Below, piece after piece: positions 1-12,152 of a DNA stretch of 64,000 nt. The stretch's first letter is position 1. Each line of letters opens with the position of its first letter. Source of the stretch: Syngnathus acus (taxonomy: Eukaryota > Chordata > Actinopteri > Syngnathiformes > Syngnathidae); assembly GCF_901709675.1 (NCBI RefSeq), contig NC_051101.1, forward strand, positions 10,312,501 through 10,376,500, written 5' to 3'. The position numbers were made by a program, and so were the translations under genes. The notes under the pieces were generated by a model. It was not told where the DNA came from, made no database searches, and worked only from the letters and a program-made list of their open reading frames with translations.

Positions 1-150
1 CCCTCTTTAAATTAAATCTAATTTCCTGGCTGTTAATTACTAGCAGTCTTTATTCGCGCAGGGCTTTCCCGACACAAATAGCTATAAATAGCGATGGTGT
101 CATAACATCTAAAGGATGTCTGACATTGTTTCATCTTTGTAGCTCCTCAC

Positions 151-1814
151 CTTTGTCTGTCACCTTGGTAACGGCCATGATCATTACAGGTACTGCAATA
201 ACTGACGACAGAATCCAGATTGCGATGTTGATGATCTTAGCCTTGGCTGGCGTACGGAAATCCAGGGCCTTAACGGGGTGACAGACGGCCACGTAGCGGT
301 CCACGCTCATCATGGTGAGCGTGAAGATGCTGGTGAACATGTTGTAGTAGTCGATGGCGATGACCAATTTGCACAGGAGCTGCCCGAACGGCCACGTGCG
401 CATGAGGTAATTGGCGCTCTGGAAGGGCAAGGTGCTGGTAGCCAGGGCGTCCGCCAGGGCCAAGTTGAAGATATAGATGTTGGTGGCTGTTTTCATCTTG
501 GTGTACCTGGCGAGGAGCAAAGCGCTGTGAGCATGGAGTCGGTCGGCAGGGTTATGCTGCGGTCACCATTAAAACGTAAGGAGGTTGGAAACCAAACAAC
601 TGGATGGATTTGAGCCTCATTTCATCTCTCAACTCAACAACACGCCATTTTCCCCGAGACAATAAAAGCTTTTTAGATGCACAAAGCTGTGATGGTGTTA
701 CGACTGCACAAGAGCCTCTGTTCTGCCACAATGGCTCTAACCTCCATTAAATCGCACTTGTATAAAAATGACTCCTGCACAGAGAGCCTTCACTTCTCAT
801 CTGCCGTTTGGAGCGAGATTGCTTCTTTTTTGTGGCGTATAGTAGTATCGGCTCCTTCATGACTCATTTGATCAAACTGCTTCTTGTCTGAGCTGCAATG
901 CCTGACTACAAATCAATACTATGCACAGCCATTGGAGTGATTGATCACGGTGTGACGGTGTGTTGCCCATCCAAAAGAAATACATTGATTTGATGAAAAC
1001 AGTTCTCATGGGGAAAATTTGTGCCATAAGGAGGTTTTAGCGCAAGGCTCAGTGGGAAATCGCACTTTCTCCCTCCCCTGTAGTTAGTACTAACTGTGTG
1101 TGGTATTTTAGTGAGGCACTAATTCCACATAATCATTAACATAAGAAAGACAAAACATACATTTTATTATTTACTTTCTTTGTAAATTGTCTTCAAGCAT
1201 TGGGAGAAAAACTGTATAAGAATAGGAATGATAAAAAAAATTAGGACTGGTAATAGATTTTTGAATAAAAAGTTTTTAATGTTATTAGTGCTACAGTATT
1301 TCTCATCATTGTATCAATGTGGTATATCATAGTAAAATAAAAAAATATATATATATATATATATAAATATATATGTGTGTGTGTATATATATATATTCTT
1401 AAATTTAAACAAAGTATAGTAATGTTGGTTGAGGATGGAATAGCATAATATAGGAGTGTAAATTCCTCTCCCCCAATTATTATTCTCAAACACTTCATAC
1501 CTGACCACGCCGTACATGACGAGAACGTTACCCAACAGTCCCACCACGCAAATAAGCGAGTAGAGGGCGGTGATGCACACAGCGATGACAACCCTCGCCG
1601 TGTCGCGACCCACGGACGCGCTGGTACCGTTGGTCCCATTGGTACCGTTGGTCCCATTGGTACCGTTGGTCCAGTTGGTACCGTTGGTACCGTTGGTCCA
1701 GTTGGTCCCGACGCCTCTTGGCGGTCCGAGTAGGAGCGCGTCGGGGAGGCTGGCATTGAAGGGAATTAACGACACATACAAGTCATCCGGTGGGAAAGTA
1801 GCGAACTCCATCAT
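151..1814 (-). CDS. oprd1: Delta-type opioid receptor, exons 1 and 2 (3' exon outside window)
   Basis: Class A GPCR for enkephalin-type peptides, expected to couple to Gi/o at the plasma membrane. Exon 1 is 1501-1814 (ATG at 1812-1814, a second ATG directly after) and exon 2 is 151-506. Exon 1 ends CAG|GTATGA and exon 2 follows an AG acceptor, restoring the TM1 end V-R-Y-T-K-M-K. Exon 2 ends at a G|GTGAGG donor, so the exon with TM4-TM7 lies left of the window. Visible: an N-terminus with many N-x-T sequons (about residues 20-64), TM1 with GN near residue 95, TM2 NLALAD (D124), the ligand-salt-bridge Asp in IDYYNMF (D157), Cys150 of the TM3 disulphide, and DRY at 174-176. The motif TPAKAK after ALDFR and the V-M-A-V-T-K end fit the delta subtype better than mu or kappa. 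Family assignment is very secure, subtype fairly secure. Confidence 0.9.
1342..1400. repeat. (TA)n/(TG)n compound microsatellite in oprd1 intron 1
   Basis: Alternating TA, then TG, then TA dinucleotides inside the roughly 1-kb intron 507-1500. It is simple sequence with no coding role. ORFs running through it give Tyr/Ile-rich nonsense. Confidence 0.9.
1623..1703 (-). repeat. 9-bp coding minisatellite: nine tandem N-x-T sequons in oprd1 N-terminus
   Basis: Nine consecutive 9-bp units encode N-W-T or N-G-T (residues N38, N41, N44 and so on to N62), each a consensus N-glycosylation site. On the plus strand this is alternating GGTACCGTT, GGTCCCATT and GGTCCAGTT units. All differences between units preserve Asn and Thr. 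A tenth sequon (N20-A-S) lies upstream. The tract is inside coding exon 1 and keeps frame. Confidence 0.93.
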
Positions 1815-1944
1815 TACAAATTAGATTTTTCTTTCGTCTTCTTTTTTTTTTTTTTATATAAAGATAAGGAAAGATTTTTTTTTCTAGCACGGTGCGTGAA
1901 CAGCGAACAACTGAGTGAGACTGCGAGTGAAATTGTCACCTCGC

Positions 1945-1993
<49 letters not shown>

Positions 1994-4900
1994 GCGCCCC
2001 CCCCCCCCCCTCCCCGTTATAATATTCACAATCCAATATATTACTTTTATATTACCCCAAATACCAGCTCAGGGCTTTTTGTTCATATTTGTTGTCTACT
2101 TAAGTGCTGATGTGGGCGGCATATATATCAAGGGGCATGTTTTCATTTGAACAAATGCATTTTTGGAATGATATTAAACATCATTACTGGTATATTAAAT
2201 ATCATGATGACTTTAAAATCAAAACACAAATGACTCTTACTGTGGAAATCTCAGAACTTTAATTAAGCTGAGAAATGGATGATGTTGGTCAGGATTTGCG
2301 CGGTAAATAAAAATGAAAAATATCAGAGATTTACTGGAAAAAGTTTACAAGCCATTTTTTGTAAGATATAAAAGAAAAGACAAAAACTTTCTCCCTTAAG
2401 GGGCTTTTAAAAACCAGAGGTGCCTGTGCATGGCCGGTGTTAGCGGAGCCATTTCGTACACACAGTGTCATTCGGCGTCGGCAGTCACCTCGTTGAAATT
2501 ACCTGACTAACCCGCAGGAGTAATAAAATTACCTGCCACTAGCCAGGCTGATGAAATATTTAACAAGATTTTCAAATCCAATAATAGAGCAGCCATTATT
2601 ATGACCAACTCTGATTTGAAGCTTTTGAATGATTGTGTTGTTTTTCTGTGAGTTACATTAAATACATTTGTGTGCATGCACAAAGGAAACCGAGGCTCTT
2701 AATGGACCATATTAGTCAATATTTAATCAACGCTGCAGCTGTTCAGCCTTATTGAACTTCTGGTCCTGTTGTAATTGATCAATTAATTCAACAGCAACAT
2801 TTACAATCTCTAAGCGATCAACACACAAAAAAGTCGAAAAATGCATAACTTGAGAGAGTCGGCAGTATTTTGGATTTTGTTTCACCTCTTGGTTTATTTT
2901 GGAATTGTATCTGGTCACCTCCATGTCGTGGCTCTAATAATTGTCGCCCCACTTTCCCTCATGTCCTCACACCTTTAATCATTCCTGGATTATCCTGCCA
3001 TATTTTCAATTCTAATTAGCAACTTGACAGCTTTTCTTTAATGAGAATAATAGCTTACATTTGATTACCCTCACATAAAAGATCCAATAATGGTCGATTA
3101 GAGATTATCGCATGCTTGACGAGGACGTCGGCAGGTATATATACACCTCACGTTCGCGTGCCTCGTTGAATTCAGCCTCTAAAATCTCCGACATTATGAG
3201 CCCGACAGTTGAACCCGCACGCTGGCACAGGACTGATCACAACACTTAGCCACAATAGTCCAAATGGGACAGCTCACATGAAACAAGCTAGGCTGCAGAT
3301 GAGAAATGAGCTAACTTTAATTTCCGAAAACAGGAGGGGAGTGCATGCTTCTTACTGGTGTTATATTTCTCATCGTCCTCAAATGTCACACTGGAGAAAA
3401 TAAGCAGCCCTGCTAAAAGCTTTGCGATTCAAGCGATCCACTTGCCTCTCTGTTTAAACACACTTATCGGCTTTTTCAATACGGAAAAATAAAAGTAGAT
3501 TACAGTAGGCTACCCGAAGAAAATGATGTTGTTAGTTGTGTTATTATAACTACTTTCTGCGCTCAGTCTCCCCTTGGGGAAAATCATTCTTGATTAGTCC
3601 TTACTGGCTATAAAATTACACACATCACTCCTCAGCCTGAAGGAAACCTTAAGAAGCATTTGCACCGCTTCGCTGAAAGAGCGGAAATACACGACAAATT
3701 GTTCAAGGTAAATCACAATTCCATGTGCCTTATTAATAGATCCATGACATTAGTGATGTCAGTTAAAATACTAACTACAAATTCAAATAACAGAAGTGTC
3801 AAATCCAGGTCCAGAAAGTAAAACCCTTGCCACAGTTTGGCTTTAGCCACAGGTACTTCTAATCAACCTAGCCAACAGATAAGCTAGCTCGTTAACCTAC
3901 AACAAAACACGGTTCCACCCTTTTACTAACCAAGCAAATGAGAACTGGGTTAAAAAGAACAACAAAACAACTCATAAAAATTAACACATTAGCCTGGTCT
4001 TACAGCTGGGAAGAAAATACGAACATTAGCAAACATGTCACAATGTAGCATAATGCTAGTATATCAAACATTGACTGCTTTGGAAAGCTTCATTAATTAA
4101 TTGACTTCACTAAACCCAATTTCAAATAAATGCCGAGTACTCTCTAACCCTTTGCAACTTGCAACTATTTTGGTTGTCTTAGAAGATGTTTGGCCTCTTA
4201 TCCAAGCTTCATCAGTTCATGCACCAAGGCTAAACCAGCTAGCAGCCTTAGCTACCCAACAATGTCTTCCCGAACTCTTCAAGTTGTGAGGCACCTTCTG
4301 AAAATTCCTTTTAGTTGTAACTGGAGGTAGAAGCATCTGAAAGCTATGAGTGCCTGTGATGAGTGTTTATTTGTTAGAGGTTCAAAAATAGTTTGAAAGG
4401 GATGAAAAGATGGCTCTTTTGAATCATGTTCTTCTCTGACCAAATTATCTCCATTTTTGTTTTCAACAGAGAGCTCTTTCTGTTTGAGGGACAGGTCGAC
4501 ATGGTCTTGACGTAATTTTGTTGGAATATTATATGAAGGGTTGTATTATTAATGGAGCTACTTTACTTGAGTTTGAGTAGTTAACTACGCTTTAAAGATA
4601 TATCACAGCTAAGATTATTAAACAGTAAGATTGGGCGTCCTGTTAATGAAGAAAGGCCGGATAATGGCAGCAAATTAATTATCGGAAATTTGAACCACTT
4701 GGAATCCATCCAGCCTTGCAAAATGTTTGCGTTTTCCCATTAGCATCCAGACTTAATTGACCTTGAATAATGCAATAGCTCACTCTCCCCGGGCTCTAAT
4801 GCTTGTCATATTTCATTTGATGCTTTCTGCTGTTACTTTTCAGGAGATGTGTTTTCTTTCTGTTTTCAACAACTGGTGTCTGCCGTGAACTTTTAAATAG

Positions 4901-7900
4901 TCTGCTATGTGCTCCAGAGTTTGAAAAAGGTCAAAAAGAAAAAAACACGTACCTTGACATTTTCGTCTACATGTTTCCAAGATAGGAGACTGGGAGTGGG
5001 AGGTTTTTTTTTTCCCCCACATGCATTTTGTTCGTCGCCTGTCACGCAAGACAAATGATCTGTTCAACCTTTAGGTATGTTGTGTTGAATCATTCTTTAC
5101 TTCATAGACAGGATATTAATTACACTAGACCATGACGGAGATCGTACGATCACATTTAACCCAAATGAAATATTGATTATCAATCACTCGCATGTAGTGT
5201 CTGAACACTTAATTTAGGCTCCATTTCGACTTCACAAAATCCACCTCTTAATGTTAGACGATAAAAGAGATCAAAACTGCCCTGCTGAGACAGCCAAAGC
5301 GATTGACAGCGGCACATCGAACCTCTTTTGTCTTATTTATTCATGAATGCAAGAGGTGTTGCCTGATCAATAGTTGCTGCTGGTAGACTGAATAAGAAAA
5401 ACAGCAGAAAGTCGTCACACGTACAGAGACGATCACGACTGGCTCCTTCTCAATCCCCGGGAGAAATTCTACAGCTCGGAAACTGATTCATTTTGGAAAA
5501 CGGGATCGTGTTAAATTTACAGGCTTTGCTGTGTGCAGCAGCGAGTGGGCGGGTGGACATGCGTGGGTGTGGACAGTGTCAACAAGGCAGAGGCATTAAT
5601 TGCAATTGCAGTGTCAGGAGCTTACCGAGATAAAACACCAGCATAGGCTTTCAAATGCCATGTTGTTCACTTTTCCCTTTTTATGAAAAGGAAAAAACAC
5701 TTGTAAGTGGCTTCCCCCCCCCTCCCTTTGTCATACAGCAAATAATATAGAGACACAGTGTGACTGAAAAGTCAAAGGCTCCCGCCGTTTAGTGTGGTTG
5801 TGGTGCACAATAATGTGGAACATGCTGTGTGCTGCACACAAAGCAGCGGCCAAAGACAAAAGCGGAAAAGAACCTAAGAAGAGGTTTTACAATAAAAATA
5901 TTTAATCGTGCCGGTGTTTTCCCGATACCGTCGCTATCTTCGTGACACGACACGGCTGTGTGTGGATATCACAAGGTTGCAAATCAAACCCATAAACCCC
6001 ACGGTGCTGTTATTTTTAGCTTCTTTACAATATGAATCATATTTTAAATTTCAGTGAAGTTTTGTTGTCGTTTCTGTAGTGTGTCTAATTTCCTGTTAGC
6101 GCCCTTTGGTAACATTTACACGCTAACCCATTGTGCTAGTTTTTCCGAGTTAAAAACTGGTCTGAAAAGAGACATTTTTAAAAATCATCTTTGCAAAAGT
6201 TCATTTATTAAAACAATGCATGCAATGTAAGAATTAACATCCACTCTATGCTATCATAGCACTCCAGCTAAGTTAGCTAAGTCAACATTTCGACACTCAA
6301 GTCTTTATTCAAATATTGTACATGTCAAACAATTATTTTTGTTTTAATTACATCCATCCAATGTTTCTGAGGTCTGTAAAATCCAGGTCACGTCTTTTAA
6401 CAACATATACGTATATTAGTGCAGCTATTGACTCACACTGATTGATGTTTCTAACGGTTTCATGGGGTTTAACGAGCTGACCAAAATCATATAAACACCT
6501 CTCAGTGCCCCAATTTTCATTGTGAGTGTTTAATGAGTGTTCCAAGCCATTGATCAGCTGTGATCAGACCTGCTGACAACTCAGCAGCAGTGGGCAATCA
6601 CACTTTATTATTTAAATTAGAGCCTTGTAATTTTGTGTGACGATGCTGCAGCCGATCTCTCTTTTATTTGGCCGTAAACAGGAGTTGGATGGACTTGATG
6701 GAGCTACAGACAGACACACAAATATAAACACCTTGTGAAATCCAAAATGTATATCACATCAATTAGGCAATTGTAACAGTTGAATGGGTTAAGGAAAAAA
6801 AAAATCAATTAGTCACACGCATAGTTCATCACCCAAACAACATGGCAGGACCTCTGACTGCAGTCACTGATGCATGCCAAGGTAAAAAAAAAAAAAAAAT
6901 CATCATTGTAAACAATCGACATCCCGTAGGCATCAACGCCATGATTGACAGATTTTTATTTACTGTAGCGACCAAATGGCGAACTGGCAGTGTCGCTCTC
7001 AAGATGTTGTTTTCATTCATGACTCCCCCTTTTTTTTCTTTTCTTCTTTCTCAGCAGCACCGGGCGTAGGTTCAGCAGCCTCAACTAACAATTAGTCACG
7101 CAAGAGCGATTTGTCTGGGCCCGGGACTTGATTAGCTTCTGTGATTTTACGCCTGGCTGAATGAAACCAGCAAAAATGTCACAAGAGGCGCCGTTAAAAC
7201 AGAAAACGAAAAAAGATGTGCCGAGATCAGTCAGCCAGCGATTAAAAATGAACCGTTTGTTGTTCAAGCTGAGCGAGAGAAATTCATCAAGGTTTTTCCA
7301 TTCAACAAAGTGAGTCAAATATTTTTTGAAAGTTTCATAAAAAAGCCTTTTTAATATGATGGAAGTGTTTGTTGCTAAAGGTGAAAAACTTAGTGACTCA
7401 TTTTTGTAAACAGTTTTTATCCCGAGTGTTAGGAATGTTATAATAATATATGGTTGTACAAAATACGTTGCTAATTCCAAATAAATCAGTCAAGTGTTAA
7501 TATCTGAGCTTAGTGTAGTTGTAGTAAACAATAAAAGGTAAGTGATCCTTTTATTGAGCCAGCCATCAATGTGGCCTGTTGCTTGTTTTTCAGGGTGACC
7601 GCACACCGTGCAGTAATTCGTAATGACAGTGCAAGATGGAATCGCTGTCAGGGGATCTGTGAAATGAGTTGGAAGTAGCAAAGAGAGCGATTACCTGAAC
7701 AAACTCAAATGTTCCTCACATAAGATAGAATCAGGCTGCGCACAGGAAAATCTCATCAATTATGCGCACGCTGTTTCACATCATTGCCTGCAATTTAATA
7801 AAACTAAATGTAATTGTGATGCTAGCAATGATGGGGAAAATATTCCCCTGGTGGTGCGAGTGGCTTTAACATTGAGGAGCTTTTTATTTTTTTAAACTTG

Positions 7901-8600
7901 TTTACAACTTTCAAATAAATTCAAGCAGGTCTGTAGGTCCCAGCGAATCCATTAAACGATCCCCTGTAGGTCCTGCCAAACCGAGAAAGATAGATCGAGA
8001 AGGTGAAGCAAGGTATATCGACTAAACGGGACTGTAAAAGCCTCAGAGAATAGAAAAGAGTAGCCACAATGAGATGGAGAAAAAGATAAGTGCCTTGGAA
8101 TGGTTTCAAAGCAATTGAGTCAAAGTACAATTCAAACAGAGGATGAAGAGCTGAGTTAGCGGAGCTTGTTGAAACACCCAAATCAAATGGTGCTAAAATG
8201 GCCCGTTGTCTTGGAAACAGTGCCGATATCAGAATTCTGATAGCAAGGGAGGAGACGATCATTTCTTTAATCGTGCTGGTCATCCCCCAGGTTGCTGTGA
8301 CTTTTCAAATCGAGGACAGGGTATCGATGCAAGGAAGAATGTTGGAGCGAGTGAGCAAGAGATTGAGAGTACCTGCCTGGCCTGGTAAGCAAAAGTGGGC
8401 GTGGCTAACCAGTAGCATGCAGCAGGTGACTGGAACAGGAAAAAAACAAGGAAGCCCAAATGAGAAATCTCCTGTGAGTAGAATATATTTTATTTAATAT
8501 GTTTTTTGTTTTTGTCATGTTATGAGGTAAATATTGATTGTGAACTGTTCCAGATAATGTACATTATGTTATATTGTGTTGGCTAATATTGTTTCGACCT
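1815..8600. other. Gene-poor interval upstream of oprd1
   Basis: AT-rich DNA with only short stop-limited ORFs lacking codon bias or recognisable domains. It holds scattered homopolymers (poly-A near 6885) and simple runs. The stretch 7921-8350 contains a near-duplicated motif (around 7926-7980, CTGTAGGTCC twice about 40 bp apart) and might be old repeat DNA. No RNA gene or CRISPR-like array was seen. Conserved noncoding enhancers could be present but cannot be recognised without alignment. Confidence 0.5.
1945..2013. repeat. (CT)n microsatellite followed by a poly-C run
   Basis: About 23 CT units up to 1992, then a C run at about 1997-2010. It lies about 130-200 bp upstream of the oprd1 start codon, so it may sit in the 5'UTR or promoter. 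That placement is inference, because the transcription start is unknown. Confidence 0.92.
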
Positions 8601-8669
8601 TCAAATGTTTTTTAAGGGGTGGGTATGCTATATTTCTATGCTATGGCTTTTGATTAAGCCTGTGCTGGC

Positions 8670-8757
8670 TGGTTTCAGTTTGTGCTCTCCATGTGAAGCC
8701 CTTTGAGACAAGTCTGTGATTAAGGGCTGTGAAAATGAAATTGACTTGACTTGGGTC
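8670..8757 (+). mobile_element. Possible 3' tail of an L2/CR1-type LINE (or SINE mobilised by it)
   Basis: The segment has CCCTTTGAGACAAGTCTGTG, then TTAAGGGCTGTGAAAATGAA and ends in a short TTGACTTGACTTG tandem. A tail of the form CCCTTTGAGA...TTTAGGGCTAT...AAA plus short tandem is common in fish L2-like elements. The assignment rests on memory of that consensus, so confidence is moderate. Nothing 5' of it is clearly reverse-transcriptase coding. Confidence 0.45.
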
Positions 8758-11568
8758 AAGCCATAGGTCGGACTTTATTTTCATAGATATGCAACACGGA
8801 CTAAGGTTTTTAGGATGCCACCATTCAAGTTAACATGGCAGAAAATCTTCCTGTCTCTTGGGAAGACTAGTTTTAAGATACTCTCTAGAAATAATGTGGA
8901 ATGACAGTGTTGTATTATAGCCGAGAGACTACCGGTCCTCATTAGAGGTGCTGGAGAATTTGTGATTTTGAGAGAACCTACTCTCTCTGCATGACACCTT
9001 CCACCTTCCAATTCCCATGTGTAAAAAAAAAAGCTAGATAATGAGCTGAAGTTATCCAACAAACCTTCACTGGTCAAGAAGGTGAGGCATGTAGGGAAAT
9101 CGACAGAAAGACAAATGCTAACGGAGAAGGAAGAGAAGACTGCCGAGGTCCATTTGCGAAGAATAATGCATGTGTTTGCTGCCAAATAGCATCCAGGTGT
9201 TCTTGCGGTTTAACTTTGTGGCCATTTCTGCAAAGTGGTCGCAAAACAAATAAATGGCTCCCCCATTAAAACTAAACAGACTTCAAACAAACATCGCTCG
9301 CTCAATGTCAAACCACTAAGGAGTAAAAGCTTTTGTCTGGTATTCCTGCATATGTTTAGTTTCGTAAGAGTACTGATGAACTGAAGAGCGACTCTAGTCA
9401 CGTCACTTTCCGACAAAGCGCCGTTGACGTTAAAGACCGGATTGATTTTCCTCGGAAATATGTGTTTATATGAGGAGAAGTGAGCTAGCTTGTAGCATAC
9501 ACCATACGCTAAGCTAAAAAAGGGCATGAGAAGAATTCGATCATGTGACATGGGATCCATAGGATGAGAAAAGATGTGGCGAAAGATAAACCTTACAAAC
9601 TGACAATGTAACAAAAGATAACTATGTAATCAGATTAGATCAGATGAGATTATGTATCATACGACAAACATTGGGTGAGCTGAGATGAAAACATAACACA
9701 ACATAAGATGAGCCCATATGTAACATAAGAACTTGCGATAACATCACTACATAATGTGAAACAGCCGGGCGCGATAAGCAGTCGTTCAATTTTCCCATCA
9801 TCTAATCTAAAATGACACCCGCCGGCGACTTATACAATATGTACGAGGAAAAGTTGGAAATGATTTGTTTCTCGACTTGCACTTCATATCAGTTAGCTAT
9901 AGCTAACAAAAGCGTGGAGGTTGAAAGGAAAATCCAATTGCAATAAATATATTGTTAAACAAGTAGCAGTCAAAACTGAGCAGTCTTATCTTATCGTGAC
10001 AGCAGACTGGGAATTCCTGACAATTTGACTGATGGTATTGAGTTTGCAGTGCGGCCATTTTTCATTGAAATATTTTCAAACAAAGTGAATGCCTGCCTGT
10101 GAAAACATCCCTCCATAAATCATGTATGAGGGGGGGGGGAAATATAAACAGAAAGTTATCAAAAATGTGCATGTTTTATATTCCGCCGTTAGGAAACTTG
10201 CAGTGCTTGAGTGACTGGAAGCTAAAACCTTCATTAGATTGTTGGGCACCAGAGAGGATGTAGCCATGAGGTCACGGAAGTCAATAACCAGCACGACCAC
10301 TTCTCCCTGTTCGCTTCCAGACTTGACCTGAGTGAGTAATTTCTAAAACATATATTTACTGTTTGCCACGAGCTGACGGGAACATTCCCGACACAACGTA
10401 TTTTCTAAAAGTTCACAATACTAGAGTAATACAAACACAAAACTACAAACTAAAAGTACAAATCTAACCTATTATTTGGAAATGCATTAGACATCTGTTG
10501 ATGTGCCCACGTCTTTTTCAAGTATGACCATGGTTGCCTTGCAAGGCTGCAAAAAGGCTCTCTGAATCATTTTTTTCATTAGAAAAATAAAAAATATCAA
10601 GCATTTACATGACAATGGCAACTGGCCTCATTATACATAATAAAAGGGGGCTGAGGAGGACAATTTTCAAGTGAGCGTGACGTTTTAAGTACCATTAGGG
10701 ATCACATACATATTCATAAGAAAAATGCCTTTGTTTGTTTTAATAAGATTTGAAATTCAAACAGCCCAGCATGAGAACATTGATTTCATAGCGCCTACCT
10801 TTCAACAAGAAACATAATATAAAACTGGTCACAACTGGCCATATGTAATCAGTATGTAATCCAAAAAAATGCCCACCCCTATTAAATAACAAAACTCTTG
10901 AAGCTTCTAAAACTGTAATGAAATTTAACATGCATGAGTGCTTGGTAATTAGGCTGCATTTTGGCACTTTTGGAATAATATAACGAGTCCAAATGATTCG
11001 CAGAACCTCCCATTTAGTCTGGCACACGCATCTTTGTCAGGGGTGTAATTTTATGATGCACTTTGACGTAAGATGACTTTTATGTGCGATAATTATCCAG
11101 AAATGCAGATTTACACCTGCTCCGACCAGCCCTTTTCTTTTTGTTCACGAGCACATGGAGGTCATCGGTGCCAAACAGACAGTAATAAATCAGATTGCGT
11201 GCTTCGGTGCTGTCTGTAGAGAAAGGAGCAGTGTGAAGCAACAACAGGAGGGCGATGAGGATGGAAGCAAGTAAACACAGGGCTAGTCGTGGAGGCTGCA
11301 CTATGGCAACGAGCTTTTAGGAAGATAAACAGACGCGCCATCAAAGCTGCACGGGGCGCCACATTGCTATAAAATCAGCTTCAAATGTAAACATCGGCAG
11401 ATCTTTTGGTTGATTTCATACACGGCACGAGCCCGCAAGCCGAAAGAGGGGATGAAGCATAAAAAATGGCTGGATTTTAGAGTTTGCTGATGCCACGTTA
11501 TTGTCGAGACAGTTGTTAGAGTTGTACTGCATAATTAGCAAAGTCTTTACGTGTGATTTTATAGATCA

Positions 11569-11859
11569 TAGGTGTCAAACTCGAGGCCCGGGGCCCAGAT
11601 ACGGTCCATTACATCATTTTATGTGGCCCGTGAAGACAAATTGTGCATTGACTTCATGTGGCAATACTAAATTAAAAATTGAGTTCACTTTAAATAAAAA
11701 TAAAAAATAAAAGTTATTGCTAGCAATTGTTTTTTCATTCATTTTTTAAAATATTTGAACAGTTTTTAATACTATACTGTACTATAGTAGCCTATACTGT
11801 ATACAATATAAGGCTTTGACAGTCATAATGGCCCACGACAAAAATTTGTTTGACATTCT
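11569..11859. mobile_element. Non-autonomous hAT-like MITE, copy 1
   Basis: Begins AGGTGTCAAACTCGAGGCCC, contains 'atcattttatgtggcccg', and ends near GCCCACGACAAAAATTTG followed by TTTGACA, an inverted echo of the start. A second copy at 29493-29744 shares both ends. This pattern (GGTGTCAAACTC...GCGACAAAATTTGA...GACACC) is a widespread fish MITE type that I associate with hAT transposons. There is no coding capacity. Confidence 0.7.
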
Positions 11860-12131
11860 TGCTATAGATCGATTGGTCAAAGCAAGAAAAAAAAAAGCTA
11901 AGGACAGAGCATTGGTGTAATTGTGAGCATAGGAAAGGCCATCTGTAGACAGGGCTTGTGTTAAGATGTCGAGATTTCCCAGAACTACTATTGTTCAAAG
12001 TGATTAAAGGTTAGTGTCTGGGTCATCTTCTATTGCCAGCAGACACACTGGAGCCTGGTTTTTTTTTTTTAAACTAAAAGGCCATTTGAAGAGGACAGAA
12101 TATTTTCCAAGGCTGATGATAATAATGAGTT

Positions 12132-12152
12132 GGGGGGGGGGGGGGGGGGGGG
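12132..12152. repeat. Poly-G run (21 nt)
   Basis: Uninterrupted G tract able in principle to form a G-quadruplex. Also a likely site of sequencing and assembly length error. Confidence 0.95.

Noticed and set aside
1314-1500. Continuation of the oprd1 exon 1 frame into Y-E-V-F-E-N... and the Ile/Tyr-rich tail
   Set aside because: This is intron sequence after the CAG|GTATGA donor; the real continuation is exon 2 with the conserved YTKMKTATN.
8781-9614. Two successive 134-codon minus-strand ORFs as a gene
   Set aside because: Ser/Phe/Leu-rich composition typical of AT-rich antisense noise, no shared domain, and no splice signals linking them.
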